A stretch of DNA of 5,885 bases from Desulfobacteraceae bacterium (GCA_030642545.1 DAOWNP010000161.1:1-5885); one strand, 5' to 3'. Shown: positions 1 to 5,643, numbered from the stretch's first letter. Made by a program: numbers and translations. Notes: generated from the sequence alone by a model not told the origin.

Positions 1-138
1 GTCATCTTTGCCCGATCTAAAATCACAAAAACATCAAAAGAGCCAGCTATTCCATCTGTTTTTGAGTTTTCAGATCGAACAAATCTAACTCTAAATCTAT
101 GTACCTATTTGTGGAAGTTATTTCAGCCACGTTCCTAA
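1..138 (+). CDS. Possible 3' end of an unidentified gene (partial, doubtful)
   Basis: A frame is open on the plus strand from the left edge to a TAA at 136-138, 45 codons, ending in residues LWKLFQPRS. I do not recognise the protein. The last dozen codons lie inside the hairpin repeat at 105-142, so the natural end of any gene here may have been replaced by the repeat, or the repeat may simply serve as the gene end. The minus strand is also open from 104 down to the left edge (34 codons, no start codon near its beginning), so the strand is not certain. With so short a frame, chance is a real alternative. Confidence 0.2.
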   Translation, partial: VIFARSKITKTSKEPAIPSVFEFSDRTNLTLNLCTYLWKLFQPRS

Positions 139-142
139 ATAG
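105..142 (+). repeat. Hairpin repeat, copy 1 (conserved 15-nt loop)
   Basis: The arms are CTATTTGTGGAA (105-116) and TTCCTAAATAG (132-142), which pair with a one-base bulge at T112 and one G-T wobble. They enclose the 15-nt loop GTTATTTCAGCCACG (117-131). The 29-bp core at 113-141 matches 5649-5677 with only two substitutions, and the loop there is also 15 nt long. It is an interspersed intergenic hairpin element. Its mobilising or processing machinery, if any, is not in the window. Confidence 0.8.
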
Positions 143-153
143 AAATATTTTTT

Positions 154-205
154 CCATACAATATATTGTATGGAGGTGCTACAAGATATCAGTTATATTG
201 TATGG
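154..205. repeat. Perfect 20-bp palindrome plus a third half-site
   Basis: CCATACAATA (154-163) is followed directly by its reverse complement TATTGTATGG (164-173), giving a perfect 20-bp palindrome with no spacer. TATTGTATGG occurs again at 196-205, so three copies of the 10-bp half-site lie within 52 bp. This arrangement is typical of a binding site for a dimeric repressor or activator with an accessory half-site. No gene with a start nearby explains it: the next gene is cbiK, whose riboswitch begins about 150 bp further on. It could equally be a remnant of a mobile element end. Confidence 0.5.
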
Positions 206-276
206 CAGAGCTTAAAATCTCTGTTTTAGTGTTCTGTTCACATATACTTTTTATGTAACGAAATGTTTAAATAAGT

Positions 277-294
277 GTCAAGAACAGACTTGAC
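277..294. repeat. Inverted repeat GTCAAG-N6-CTTGAC
   Basis: Perfect 6-bp arms (277-282 and 289-294) are separated by AACAGA and followed by CCCC. It resembles the small palindromic units seen near REP-associated transposase genes, but no such transposase lies in the window, so this resemblance is only suggestive. There is no T-tract on either side that would make it a terminator. Confidence 0.4.
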
Positions 295-313
295 CCCTAT
301 TATCCTTATTTAC

Positions 314-342
314 TTGACTTTATAATTGTATTTAAATTAAAC
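314..342 (+). promoter_or_regulatory. Candidate sigma70-type promoter for the cbiK leader
   Basis: TTGACT (314-319) is a good -35 hexamer. A 17-bp spacer leads to TTAAAC (337-342), a weak -10 hexamer. Transcription would start near 350, just ahead of the aptamer P1 stem at 353, which is where a riboswitch leader should begin. The -10 match is poor, so the exact position is uncertain. Confidence 0.35.
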
Positions 343-352
343 TGTGCTTTTT

Positions 353-516
353 ATTCAGGTGCTGTTTTTTAGTATAATAGGGAACCCGGTTAAAATCCGG
401 GACGGGCCCGCCGCTGTAATTGGGGACAAAAGCCGTATTTATCCACTGCAAGCGTGTAAACTTGCGGGAAGGCTCGGTTATTAGTGTGATCCAAAAGTCA
501 GAAGACCTGCCTGAGT
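353..516 (+). ncRNA. Cobalamin (B12) riboswitch aptamer
   Basis: The conserved elements appear in the right order. The P1 stem can form between 353-359 (ATTCAGG) and 510-516 (CCTGAGT, one wobble). The AATAGGGAAC motif lies at 376-385. A GC-rich hairpin CCCGG/CCGGG follows at 385-401. The core GCCGCTGTAA is at 410-419. Next comes CCACTG (443-448) with the hairpin GCAAG/CTTGC (448-465) and GGGAAGGC (466-473). The B12-box variant AGTCAGAAGACCTGCCT closes the element at 496-512. Riboswitches of this class bind adenosylcobalamin or other cobalamins and usually repress cobalamin synthesis or transport genes. The downstream gene is a cobalt chelatase, which fits. Which cobalamin form is bound cannot be told from the primary sequence. 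Confidence 0.97.
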
Positions 517-520
517 AGTT

Positions 521-548
521 CGCGTATTTTTATGGACATAAAAGTGCG
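521..548 (+). ncRNA. Hairpin between aptamer and terminator
   Basis: CGC (521-523) and GCG (546-548) flank an A/T stem, ATTTTTAT against ATAAAAGT, with a small loop around 534-537. It lies between the B12 box and the leader terminator, so it belongs to the expression platform or acts as a spacer hairpin. No T-tract follows it. Whether part of it pairs with the terminator as an antiterminator is not resolved by eye. Confidence 0.5.
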
Positions 549-578
549 TAAAAAGATCTTGAGGAAAGAAAAGGGATG

Positions 579-615
579 CCTCGGATTGCGGTTTTTATCG
601 CCCCGGGGGTTTTTT
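579..615 (+). terminator. Intrinsic terminator of the riboswitch expression platform
   Basis: CCTCGG (579-584) pairs with CCGGGG (603-608, one G-U). Inside it GCG (588-590) can pair with CGC (599-601). A run of six T (610-615) follows directly. It sits about 65 nt after the aptamer and ends 46 nt before the cbiK start, while the cbiK ribosome binding site lies outside it. This points to control by transcription termination rather than by masking of translation. Confidence 0.75.
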
Positions 616-661
616 ATTGCTCCGGCTCTTAAATTTTATTTTTCTTAGAGAAGGAAAAGTT

Positions 662-1549
662 ATGAAAAAAAAGATTACTATTGTTTTACTTCTTGGTTTG
701 TTTAGTTTGCTTGTTTTACCCTCATTTACTTTGGCAGGTGGGCATGGTCATACTCGGGCAGTTAAAAAAGGAATTTTGCTTGTTGCTTTTGGATCAAGTA
801 TACCTGAAGCACAGATCTCTTTTAAAAACATTGATAAAAAAACTAAAAAAATATTTAACAACATTCCTGTTCACTGGGCATATACATCATCAATTATTAG
901 AGAAAAACTGGCAAAGCAAGGTACAAATTTAGACTCAGTTGCAACAGCTCTTGCAAAAATGATGGATCAGGGTTTTACCCACGTAGCTGTTCAATCACTT
1001 CATACCATAAGAGGTGAAGAGTATGATGATCTCGTGCATACAGCTCATGCATTTAAGAGTATGCCTGAAGGCATTCATATTGTTATTGGTGCGCCTCTCC
1101 TTTCCACCCAGGCTGATATGGAAAAAGTAGCTGCAGCTATTATTAACAATATTCCCAGAAAAAGAAAAAAGAAGGAAGCTGTTGTACTGATGGGACATGG
1201 TTCTCCACACCCTGCAAATGCTTTTTATGCTGCATTAATGTTTAATCTTCAGAGAAAAGATCCTAATATATTTGTAGGTACTGTTGAAGGTTCTCCTGAC
1301 ATAGAAGATATAAAAGCAATGTTAAAGGAAAAAAGAATAAAAAAAGCATATTTAATGCCTTTTATGTCTGTTGCTGGTGATCATGCAAGAAATGATATGG
1401 CAGGAGATGAGGATGATTCATGGAAGTCAGTTCTTACAAAAGCCAGGGTAAAATGCAGTGTTGTTCTCAAAGGTACTGCTGAATACGACAACATGGTAAA
1501 TATCTGGATGGAGCATTTAAAAGCAGCAATGTCACATTTTAAAAAATAA
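662..1549 (+). CDS. cbiK: Periplasmic sirohydrochlorin cobaltochelatase CbiK
   Basis: This is a class II chelatase that inserts Co2+ into (iso)sirohydrochlorin, the entry step of anaerobic B12 synthesis. I chose the ATG at 662 (295 aa): AGAGAAGGA precedes it by 7 nt and it begins a clear signal peptide (MKKK, hydrophobic residues 5-20, likely cleavage after TLA at residue 25). The in-frame ATG at 617 abuts the leader terminator T-tract and has no ribosome binding site. Family motifs are KGILLVAFGSS (36-46), LMGHGSPHP (176-184), GTVEGSPD (206-213) and AGDHARND (238-245). H179, E209 and H241 have the spacing of the cobalt ligands His154, Glu184 and His216 reported for the periplasmic D. vulgaris CbiK, and become exactly those numbers after removing 25 residues. 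The mature N-terminus is histidine-rich (GGHGH). A cobalamin riboswitch precedes it. Why a tetrapyrrole chelatase is exported is unsettled; metal or heme handling has been proposed. Confidence 0.95.
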   Translation: MKKKITIVLLLGLFSLLVLPSFTLAGGHGHTRAVKKGILLVAFGSSIPEAQISFKNIDKKTKKIFNNIPVHWAYTSSIIREKLAKQGTNLDSVATALAKMMDQGFTHVAVQSLHTIRGEEYDDLVHTAHAFKSMPEGIHIVIGAPLLSTQADMEKVAAAIINNIPRKRKKKEAVVLMGHGSPHPANAFYAALMFNLQRKDPNIFVGTVEGSPDIEDIKAMLKEKRIKKAYLMPFMSVAGDHARNDMAGDEDDSWKSVLTKARVKCSVVLKGTAEYDNMVNIWMEHLKAAMSHFKK

Positions 1550-1573
1550 TGTTTAGGGTTCAGGTGAAAAAGT

Positions 1574-1612
1574 AAAAAAGCATGTGGATAAAATCCACAT
1601 GCTTTTTTTTTT
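1574..1612 (+). terminator. Strong intrinsic terminator after cbiK
   Basis: A perfect 10-bp stem GCATGTGGAT/ATCCACATGC (1580-1589 and 1593-1602) with an AAA loop is followed by ten T (1603-1612). Six A precede the stem, so the structure may also work on the minus strand. It lies 25 nt after the cbiK stop and separates cbiK from the oxidoreductase operon. Confidence 0.93.
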
Positions 1613-1658
1613 GATTTTATAGTATTAATCGCCATACACTTTTTATTAAAGTTATAGT

Positions 1659-1687
1659 TTGATCTTGTTGTTTTCTTAAAGTAAGAT
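1659..1687 (+). promoter_or_regulatory. Candidate promoter of the korA-korB-fprA unit
   Basis: TTGATC (1659-1664), a 17-bp spacer and TAAGAT (1682-1687) match the sigma70 consensus at four of six positions in each hexamer. A start near 1694 would give a leader of roughly 75 nt that contains the palindrome at 1726-1740. Some promoter must lie between the terminator ending at 1612 and the start at 1771, but the exact hexamers are uncertain. Confidence 0.35.
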
Positions 1688-1725
1688 TTGCACATATTTT
1701 AACATGTACATGCAAAAAAATAACT

Positions 1726-1740
1726 TTGATCATTGATCAA
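1726..1740. promoter_or_regulatory. 15-bp FNR/CRP-like palindrome before korA
   Basis: TTGATCATTGATCAA is a perfect inverted repeat of TTGATCA around one central base. The half-sites TTGAT and ATCAA are those of FNR-type regulators, but the spacer is five bases, not the four of the classical FNR site. It lies 30 nt before the korA start. If the candidate promoter upstream is right, it is downstream of the start point, where bound protein would repress. Regulation by an oxygen, NO or redox sensor would suit the flavodiiron gene in the operon, but this is inferred. Confidence 0.45.
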
Positions 1741-1770
1741 CCTCAAAAAAAATAAAAAAAAAGGCACTCT

Positions 1771-3471
1771 ATGACATTTGATATTTCAATAAAAATTGGT
1801 GGAGAAGCCGGTCAGGGAATTCAAACTGTTGGGAATATTCTTACATCTGTATTTCAAAGTGCAGGTTTATATACAATGGCAATAAATGACTTTGAGTCAA
1901 GGGTACGTGGAGGGCATAGCTTTTTTCAGATTCGAATCAGCGATAAACCAGTGAATGCCCCAAGCCATAAAATAGATATTCTTATGGCACTTAATCAGCT
2001 TACCTGTAAATACCACGAAAAAGAACTTACCAAAGACGGAATAATCTTAAGTGATGCCAGATTTTTCTCGGAAAAAGATAATATCCATTTTATCCCACTC
2101 ACTGAATTATCAGCTAAAGCCGGAGATAAAATTACTTCCAATACGATTGCTGTTGGAATTATTCTGTCTCTGACCGGAATGCCTGTCCGGTTATTAGAAG
2201 ATGTTTTAAAGTTTAGCTTTCAAAAAAAAGGCAAAGATATTTTAGAAAAAAATTTTAAAGCGGCTGAACTGGGATATGATTTTGCATCAAAATTTAAATA
2301 CAATCTGAATTTACCGGCAGACAATTTCGATAACAGCAGAATAAATATAAACGGATCAAAAGCGATTGCACTTGGTGCACTTGCATCTGACTGCAGGTTT
2401 GCATCATTTTATCCAATGTCTCCTGCAACATCTGTTATGAAGAATCTTAGTGCATTTTCAAAGGATATACCTTTTATTGTTGAACAGGCAGAAGATGAAA
2501 TTGCAGCTGTAAATAATATAATAGGTGCATCATTTGCCGGAGTCCGTTCAATTACTTCAACATCAGGCGGTGGTTTTTGCCTTATGACTGAAGGTCTTGG
2601 GCTTGCTGCAATAACTGAAACTCCTGTTGTTATTATAAATGCACAAAGACCGGGACCTGCAACAGGACTTCCAACACGAACAGCACAGGCAGATTTGCAG
2701 TTTGTCATAAAATCTTCTCAGGATGATTTTCCAAGATTTGTATTTGCACCCGGATCTCCTGAAGAGGCATTTAAAATTACTCAAAAAGCTTTTTATCTTT
2801 CAGAAAAATATCAGGTACCTGCAATTATTTTAACTGATCAGTATCTTAATGATTCGTTATTTACAATTGAAAAAGGTGTGCTGACAATTCCTGAGAATAT
2901 AAAAAGTTTTATAATAGAGGATAAAGAGCTTGAAAATCCGGAATTATATAAAAGGTACAAATTAACAAAAAATGGTATTTCGCAAAGAGTTCTTCCATGT
3001 TCAGGCAAGGCAATAGTGAGAGTGACAGGAAATGAACATGATGAGTCCGGGCATATAAGTGAAGATGCTGAAAACCGGAATAAAATGGTTAATAAAAGAT
3101 TTGTTAAAATGGAAGGTATGATTCAGGAGATGAGCTCTCCTGAAACTTTTAATAAAGAGAGTGATATATTAATGATAGGATGGGGATCATCAAAATATGC
3201 GATAAAAGAAGCGAGTGATATATTGATAGAATCTGGAATAGATATTGGATATATTCATTTCACAGATTTATGGCCATTCCCTTTTGATATGGTTACAGAT
3301 CTTATCAAAAATAAAAAGCTTATAATGGTTGAAGGTAATCGCAGTTCGCAGCTTGGACTTCTAATTATGGAACAGACTGGGGAAAGATTTTTTGAAACTG
3401 TTCTTAAATATAATGGGAGACCATTTTATCCAAATGAAATATGCAAACAGGTTAAAAAAATACTGGAGTAA
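1771..3471 (+). CDS. korA: 2-oxoacid:ferredoxin oxidoreductase, fused gamma-alpha subunit
   Basis: This is one half of a CoA-dependent enzyme that oxidatively decarboxylates a 2-oxoacid to an acyl-CoA and reduces ferredoxin. Of 566 residues, about 1-180 form the gamma domain, with GGEAGQGI (10-17) and ESRVRGGHS (42-50). Residues from about 195 form the alpha pyrimidine-binding region, with YPMSPAT (214-220), the acidic VEQAEDE (237-243), TSGGGF (264-269) and RPGPATGLPTRTAQADL (293-309). The C-terminal domain holds GNEHDESGH (420-428), GWGSS (470-474) and VEGNRSSQLG (520-529). This gamma-alpha order and length are those of the KorA-type fusion. AAGG lies 6 nt before the ATG. Its stop is 5 nt before the korB start. 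The substrate is not readable from sequence: 2-oxoglutarate is the usual annotation, but other 2-oxoacids, including branched-chain ones, are possible. No cluster-binding cysteine motif or ferredoxin domain is present in this chain. Confidence 0.93.
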   Translation: MTFDISIKIGGEAGQGIQTVGNILTSVFQSAGLYTMAINDFESRVRGGHSFFQIRISDKPVNAPSHKIDILMALNQLTCKYHEKELTKDGIILSDARFFSEKDNIHFIPLTELSAKAGDKITSNTIAVGIILSLTGMPVRLLEDVLKFSFQKKGKDILEKNFKAAELGYDFASKFKYNLNLPADNFDNSRININGSKAIALGALASDCRFASFYPMSPATSVMKNLSAFSKDIPFIVEQAEDEIAAVNNIIGASFAGVRSITSTSGGGFCLMTEGLGLAAITETPVVIINAQRPGPATGLPTRTAQADLQFVIKSSQDDFPRFVFAPGSPEEAFKITQKAFYLSEKYQVPAIILTDQYLNDSLFTIEKGVLTIPENIKSFIIEDKELENPELYKRYKLTKNGISQRVLPCSGKAIVRVTGNEHDESGHISEDAENRNKMVNKRFVKMEGMIQEMSSPETFNKESDILMIGWGSSKYAIKEASDILIESGIDIGYIHFTDLWPFPFDMVTDLIKNKKLIMVEGNRSSQLGLLIMEQTGERFFETVLKYNGRPFYPNEICKQVKKILE

Positions 3472-3476
3472 ATATA

Positions 3477-4334
3477 ATGGTTACAGTTAAAGATTATGAG
3501 TGCTCATTTGAAAATAAATGGTGTTCTGGCTGTGGTAATTTTGGAATTCTTTCTGCCATGAAAGAATCACTTGCTGAGCTTGAAATTTCACCGGATAATA
3601 TTTTACTGGTTTCAGGAATAGGACAAGCAGGTAAAACCCCGCATTTTATGAAATGTAATATGTTTCATTCTCTTCATGGCAGAGCTCTTACAATAGCTAC
3701 AGGTGCAAAACTTGCAAACCATAATTTGAATATAATTGTAAATTCAGGTGATGGTGATTGTTATGGAGAAGGTGGTAATCATTTTATAAATGCTGTCAGG
3801 CGAAACATTGATGTAACACTTCTTGTTCATAATAATCAGATATATGGTTTGACTAAAGGTCAGGCATCCCCCACTTCAGATCAGGGAATGAAAACTAATT
3901 TGCAGCAAAATGGGGTTATATCAGAACCTTTTAACCCAGTTTCTACTGCTCTTGCTCTTGGTTGCGGGTTTGTTGCCAGAGGTTTTTCAGGTAATACAAC
4001 ACAGTTAAAAAAACTGATTAAAGAAGCTGTAAATTATAGAGGTTTTTCCATTATTGATATTCTCCAGCCCTGTGTCTCTTTTAATAAAATTAATACATAC
4101 TCATGGTATAAAAGCAAAGTATATGACCTTGAGGATGAAAATTATTCGCCTGACAGCCTGGAAAATGCTTTTAAAATTTCAAGGCTGTGGAATGAAAAAA
4201 TACCAACCGGAATCATATACAAAGAAGAAAAACTATCTTATACAGAAAAAATAAAAGTACTTAACAGACATGCACTTATTGAAAACAATTATAATCCTGA
4301 AAAGTTAAAAGAAGTAATTTTAAATATTGCATAA
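3477..4334 (+). CDS. korB: 2-oxoacid:ferredoxin oxidoreductase, TPP-binding beta subunit
   Basis: This is the catalytic partner of the preceding chain; it binds thiamine diphosphate and one Fe-S cluster. In its 285 residues the features are CSGCG (16-20), the GDGD Mg-TPP motif (91-94) with YGEGGNHF (96-103), NNQIYGLTKGQASPTS (119-134) and QPCVSF (197-202). Family members usually ligate a 4Fe-4S cluster with CxxC, a cysteine in a GIGC motif and a late cysteine. Here C16, C19 and C199 are present but the GIGC position reads SGIGQAGK, with Q50 in place of Cys. C60 lies ten residues on and could substitute. I recall relatives with GIGQ, so this may mark a subfamily and not a defect. GGAG sits 8 nt before the ATG, inside the end of korA, and the 5-nt gap implies co-translation. 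Expected to be cytosolic with KorA; no delta (ferredoxin-like) subunit is in the window. Confidence 0.92.
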   Translation: MVTVKDYECSFENKWCSGCGNFGILSAMKESLAELEISPDNILLVSGIGQAGKTPHFMKCNMFHSLHGRALTIATGAKLANHNLNIIVNSGDGDCYGEGGNHFINAVRRNIDVTLLVHNNQIYGLTKGQASPTSDQGMKTNLQQNGVISEPFNPVSTALALGCGFVARGFSGNTTQLKKLIKEAVNYRGFSIIDILQPCVSFNKINTYSWYKSKVYDLEDENYSPDSLENAFKISRLWNEKIPTGIIYKEEKLSYTEKIKVLNRHALIENNYNPEKLKEVILNIA

Positions 4335-4396
4335 GAGAGTTAGGGTTCGCACAAAAATATATTCATATATTTAAAAAAAATGGAGGTATCAGGTAA

Positions 4397-5593
4397 ATGT
4401 ATAAAACTATTAAAATAGCTGATGGAATATATTCTGTAGGGTGTCGTGATTGGGATATTCGTGATTTTCATGGATATTCTACTTATGAAGGTACAACTTA
4501 TAATGCATTTTTGGTACTTGGTGACAAAAATGTTCTCATTGATACAGTAAAATCTACTTTTTCACATGATTTACTTACAAACATCAGCAGAATAATAGAT
4601 CCTAAAAAAATTGATATTGTAATTAGTAATCATTCTGAGATGGATCATTCCGGTAGTCTCCCAAAATTGATGCATATAATAGGAGAGGATAAGCCCCTTT
4701 ACTGTTCAAAAATGGGGGAAAAAAATTTAAGAAACCATTTTAACAGTAATTTTAATTTTCATGTTGTTAAAACCGGAGATAATCTTAAAATAGGGAAAAG
4801 GACATTTAATTTTCTTGAAACAAAAATGCTTCACTGGCCTGATAGTATGTTTACCTATCTGGTAGAGGAGGGTATCTTGTTTTCCAGTGATGCCTTTGGC
4901 CAGCACTATGCAGGTGATCTGTTTTTTGATGATGAAATAGGAGATCAGATTATTCCTCATGCAAAAAAGTACTATGCTAACATACTTCTTCCTTTTTCAT
5001 CAAAGGTTCAGGCACTTTTAAAAGATATAACTAAAATGGACTTGAAGATTAATATTATATGTCCTGATCATGGTATTATCTGGAGAAACAATCCATCTAA
5101 AATCATTAAAGCTTATGCTAAATGGTCAAAACAGGAACTATCTGATAAGGCGGTTGTTATTTTTGATTCTATGTGGGAAAGTACAGCAAAAATGGCAAGA
5201 GCTATTAGTAGTGGTATTGAGTCAGAAAATGTAAATGTCAGGCTCATGAACACAAGAAAATGTCACAGGAGTGATATTGTGACAGAAATACTTGATGCAG
5301 GGGCAGTTGTTGTTGGTTCACCAACATTAAATAATGGTATTTTTCCTGTTGTGGCAGATGTTATGACATATATAAAAGGATTGCGGCCTCAAAATAAAAT
5401 TGCTGCTGCATTTGGGTCTTATGGATGGAGCGGTGAAGCAGTGAAAATTCTCAATCAGATGTTTAGTGAAATGGGAATGAGTATTGTGGATGATGGTGTT
5501 AAAGTTCAATATGTTCCTGATAAAGATGATCTGGAAAAATCTTTTAATCTGGGTGTAAAAATAGCTGAAACACTAAAAGAAAAATTATCTTAA
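4397..5593 (+). CDS. fprA: A-type flavodiiron protein (O2/NO reductase)
   Basis: This soluble cytosolic enzyme reduces O2 to water or NO to N2O with electrons usually delivered by rubredoxin. Its 398 residues have two domains. The metallo-beta-lactamase-like domain (about 1-245) carries the full diiron ligand set: HSEMDH (H79, E81, D83, H84), H146 in MLHWPD, D165 in SSDAFG and H225 in PDHG. These lie at or within one residue of the ligands of Desulfovibrio gigas rubredoxin:oxygen oxidoreductase, which is also close to 400 residues. The flavodoxin domain (about 250-398) has the FMN phosphate loop DSMWESTAKM (257-266), SPTLNNGIFP (308-317) and GSYGWSGEA (340-348). There is no C-terminal rubredoxin or reductase extension. 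GGAGG lies 10 nt before the ATG. The gene follows korB after 62 nt without an evident terminator, so co-transcription is likely. Sequence does not settle O2 versus NO preference. Confidence 0.95.
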   Translation: MYKTIKIADGIYSVGCRDWDIRDFHGYSTYEGTTYNAFLVLGDKNVLIDTVKSTFSHDLLTNISRIIDPKKIDIVISNHSEMDHSGSLPKLMHIIGEDKPLYCSKMGEKNLRNHFNSNFNFHVVKTGDNLKIGKRTFNFLETKMLHWPDSMFTYLVEEGILFSSDAFGQHYAGDLFFDDEIGDQIIPHAKKYYANILLPFSSKVQALLKDITKMDLKINIICPDHGIIWRNNPSKIIKAYAKWSKQELSDKAVVIFDSMWESTAKMARAISSGIESENVNVRLMNTRKCHRSDIVTEILDAGAVVVGSPTLNNGIFPVVADVMTYIKGLRPQNKIAAAFGSYGWSGEAVKILNQMFSEMGMSIVDDGVKVQYVPDKDDLEKSFNLGVKIAETLKEKLS

Positions 5594-5607
5594 TTTTATT
5601 ATAAATG

Positions 5608-5643
5608 GATTTAATGCAGCATATAGTGCTTATAAATCTTTTT
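5608..5643 (+). terminator. Weak candidate terminator after the flavodiiron gene
   Basis: GATTTA (5608-5613) can pair with TAAATC (5633-5638), with a short inner GCA/TGC pairing, followed by TTTTT (5639-5643). The stem is imperfect and AT-rich. Its right arm overlaps the left arm of the hairpin repeat at 5636-5684, so the two structures exclude each other. The repeat hairpin itself has no T-tract after it in either direction. Confidence 0.3.

Larger units (their letters stand above)
1..352. other. Gene-poor left flank before the riboswitch
   Basis: No complete gene is visible in this stretch. It is AT-rich and dominated by inverted repeats: a hairpin repeat (105-142), a 20-bp palindrome with an added half-site (154-205) and a GTCAAG/CTTGAC inverted repeat (277-294). 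Two tiny ATG frames (from 170 and from 202, 19 and 18 codons) have no ribosome binding site and are not called. The right end probably contains the promoter of the cbiK leader. The density of small inverted repeats suggests intergenic repeat debris between a gene off the left edge and cbiK, but this is inference. Confidence 0.6.

Noticed and set aside
170..258. Two mini-ORFs starting at 170 (19 codons) and 202 (18 codons)
   Set aside because: Neither has a ribosome binding site, and both start inside copies of the palindromic half-site. I see no protein-like signal.
373..378. TATAAT as a -10 promoter element
   Set aside because: It lies within the conserved part of the cobalamin aptamer (before AGGGAAC), and no suitable -35 hexamer is placed 17 bp upstream.
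617..661. Upstream in-frame ATG at 617 as the cbiK start, adding 15 residues
   Set aside because: It directly abuts the T-tract of the leader terminator, has no ribosome binding site, and would bury the signal peptide behind a charged extension. The ATG at 662 has a good ribosome binding site and a textbook signal peptide.
995..1695. Antisense open frames opposite and just beyond cbiK (995-1210 and 1381-1695, minus strand)
   Set aside because: They are low-complexity, lack ribosome binding sites, and mirror the codon pattern of cbiK; one runs through the bidirectional terminator.
1703..1712. CATGTACATG palindrome as an operator
   Set aside because: A lone 10-bp palindrome in AT-rich DNA is weak evidence; it has no second copy nearby.
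2409..2784. Antisense open frames within korA on the minus strand
   Set aside because: They overlap the well-conserved alpha-domain motifs of KorA and show no recognisable protein family.
4054..4254. Alternative plus-strand frame within korB
   Set aside because: It is fully inside korB, lysine-rich from the AT-rich sequence, and has no supporting motif.
4355..4372. AAATATA-TTCA-TATATTT inverted repeat between korB and the flavodiiron gene as a terminator
   Set aside because: The stem contains only A-T pairs and is followed by a run of A, not T, on the plus strand. It should not stop transcription there.
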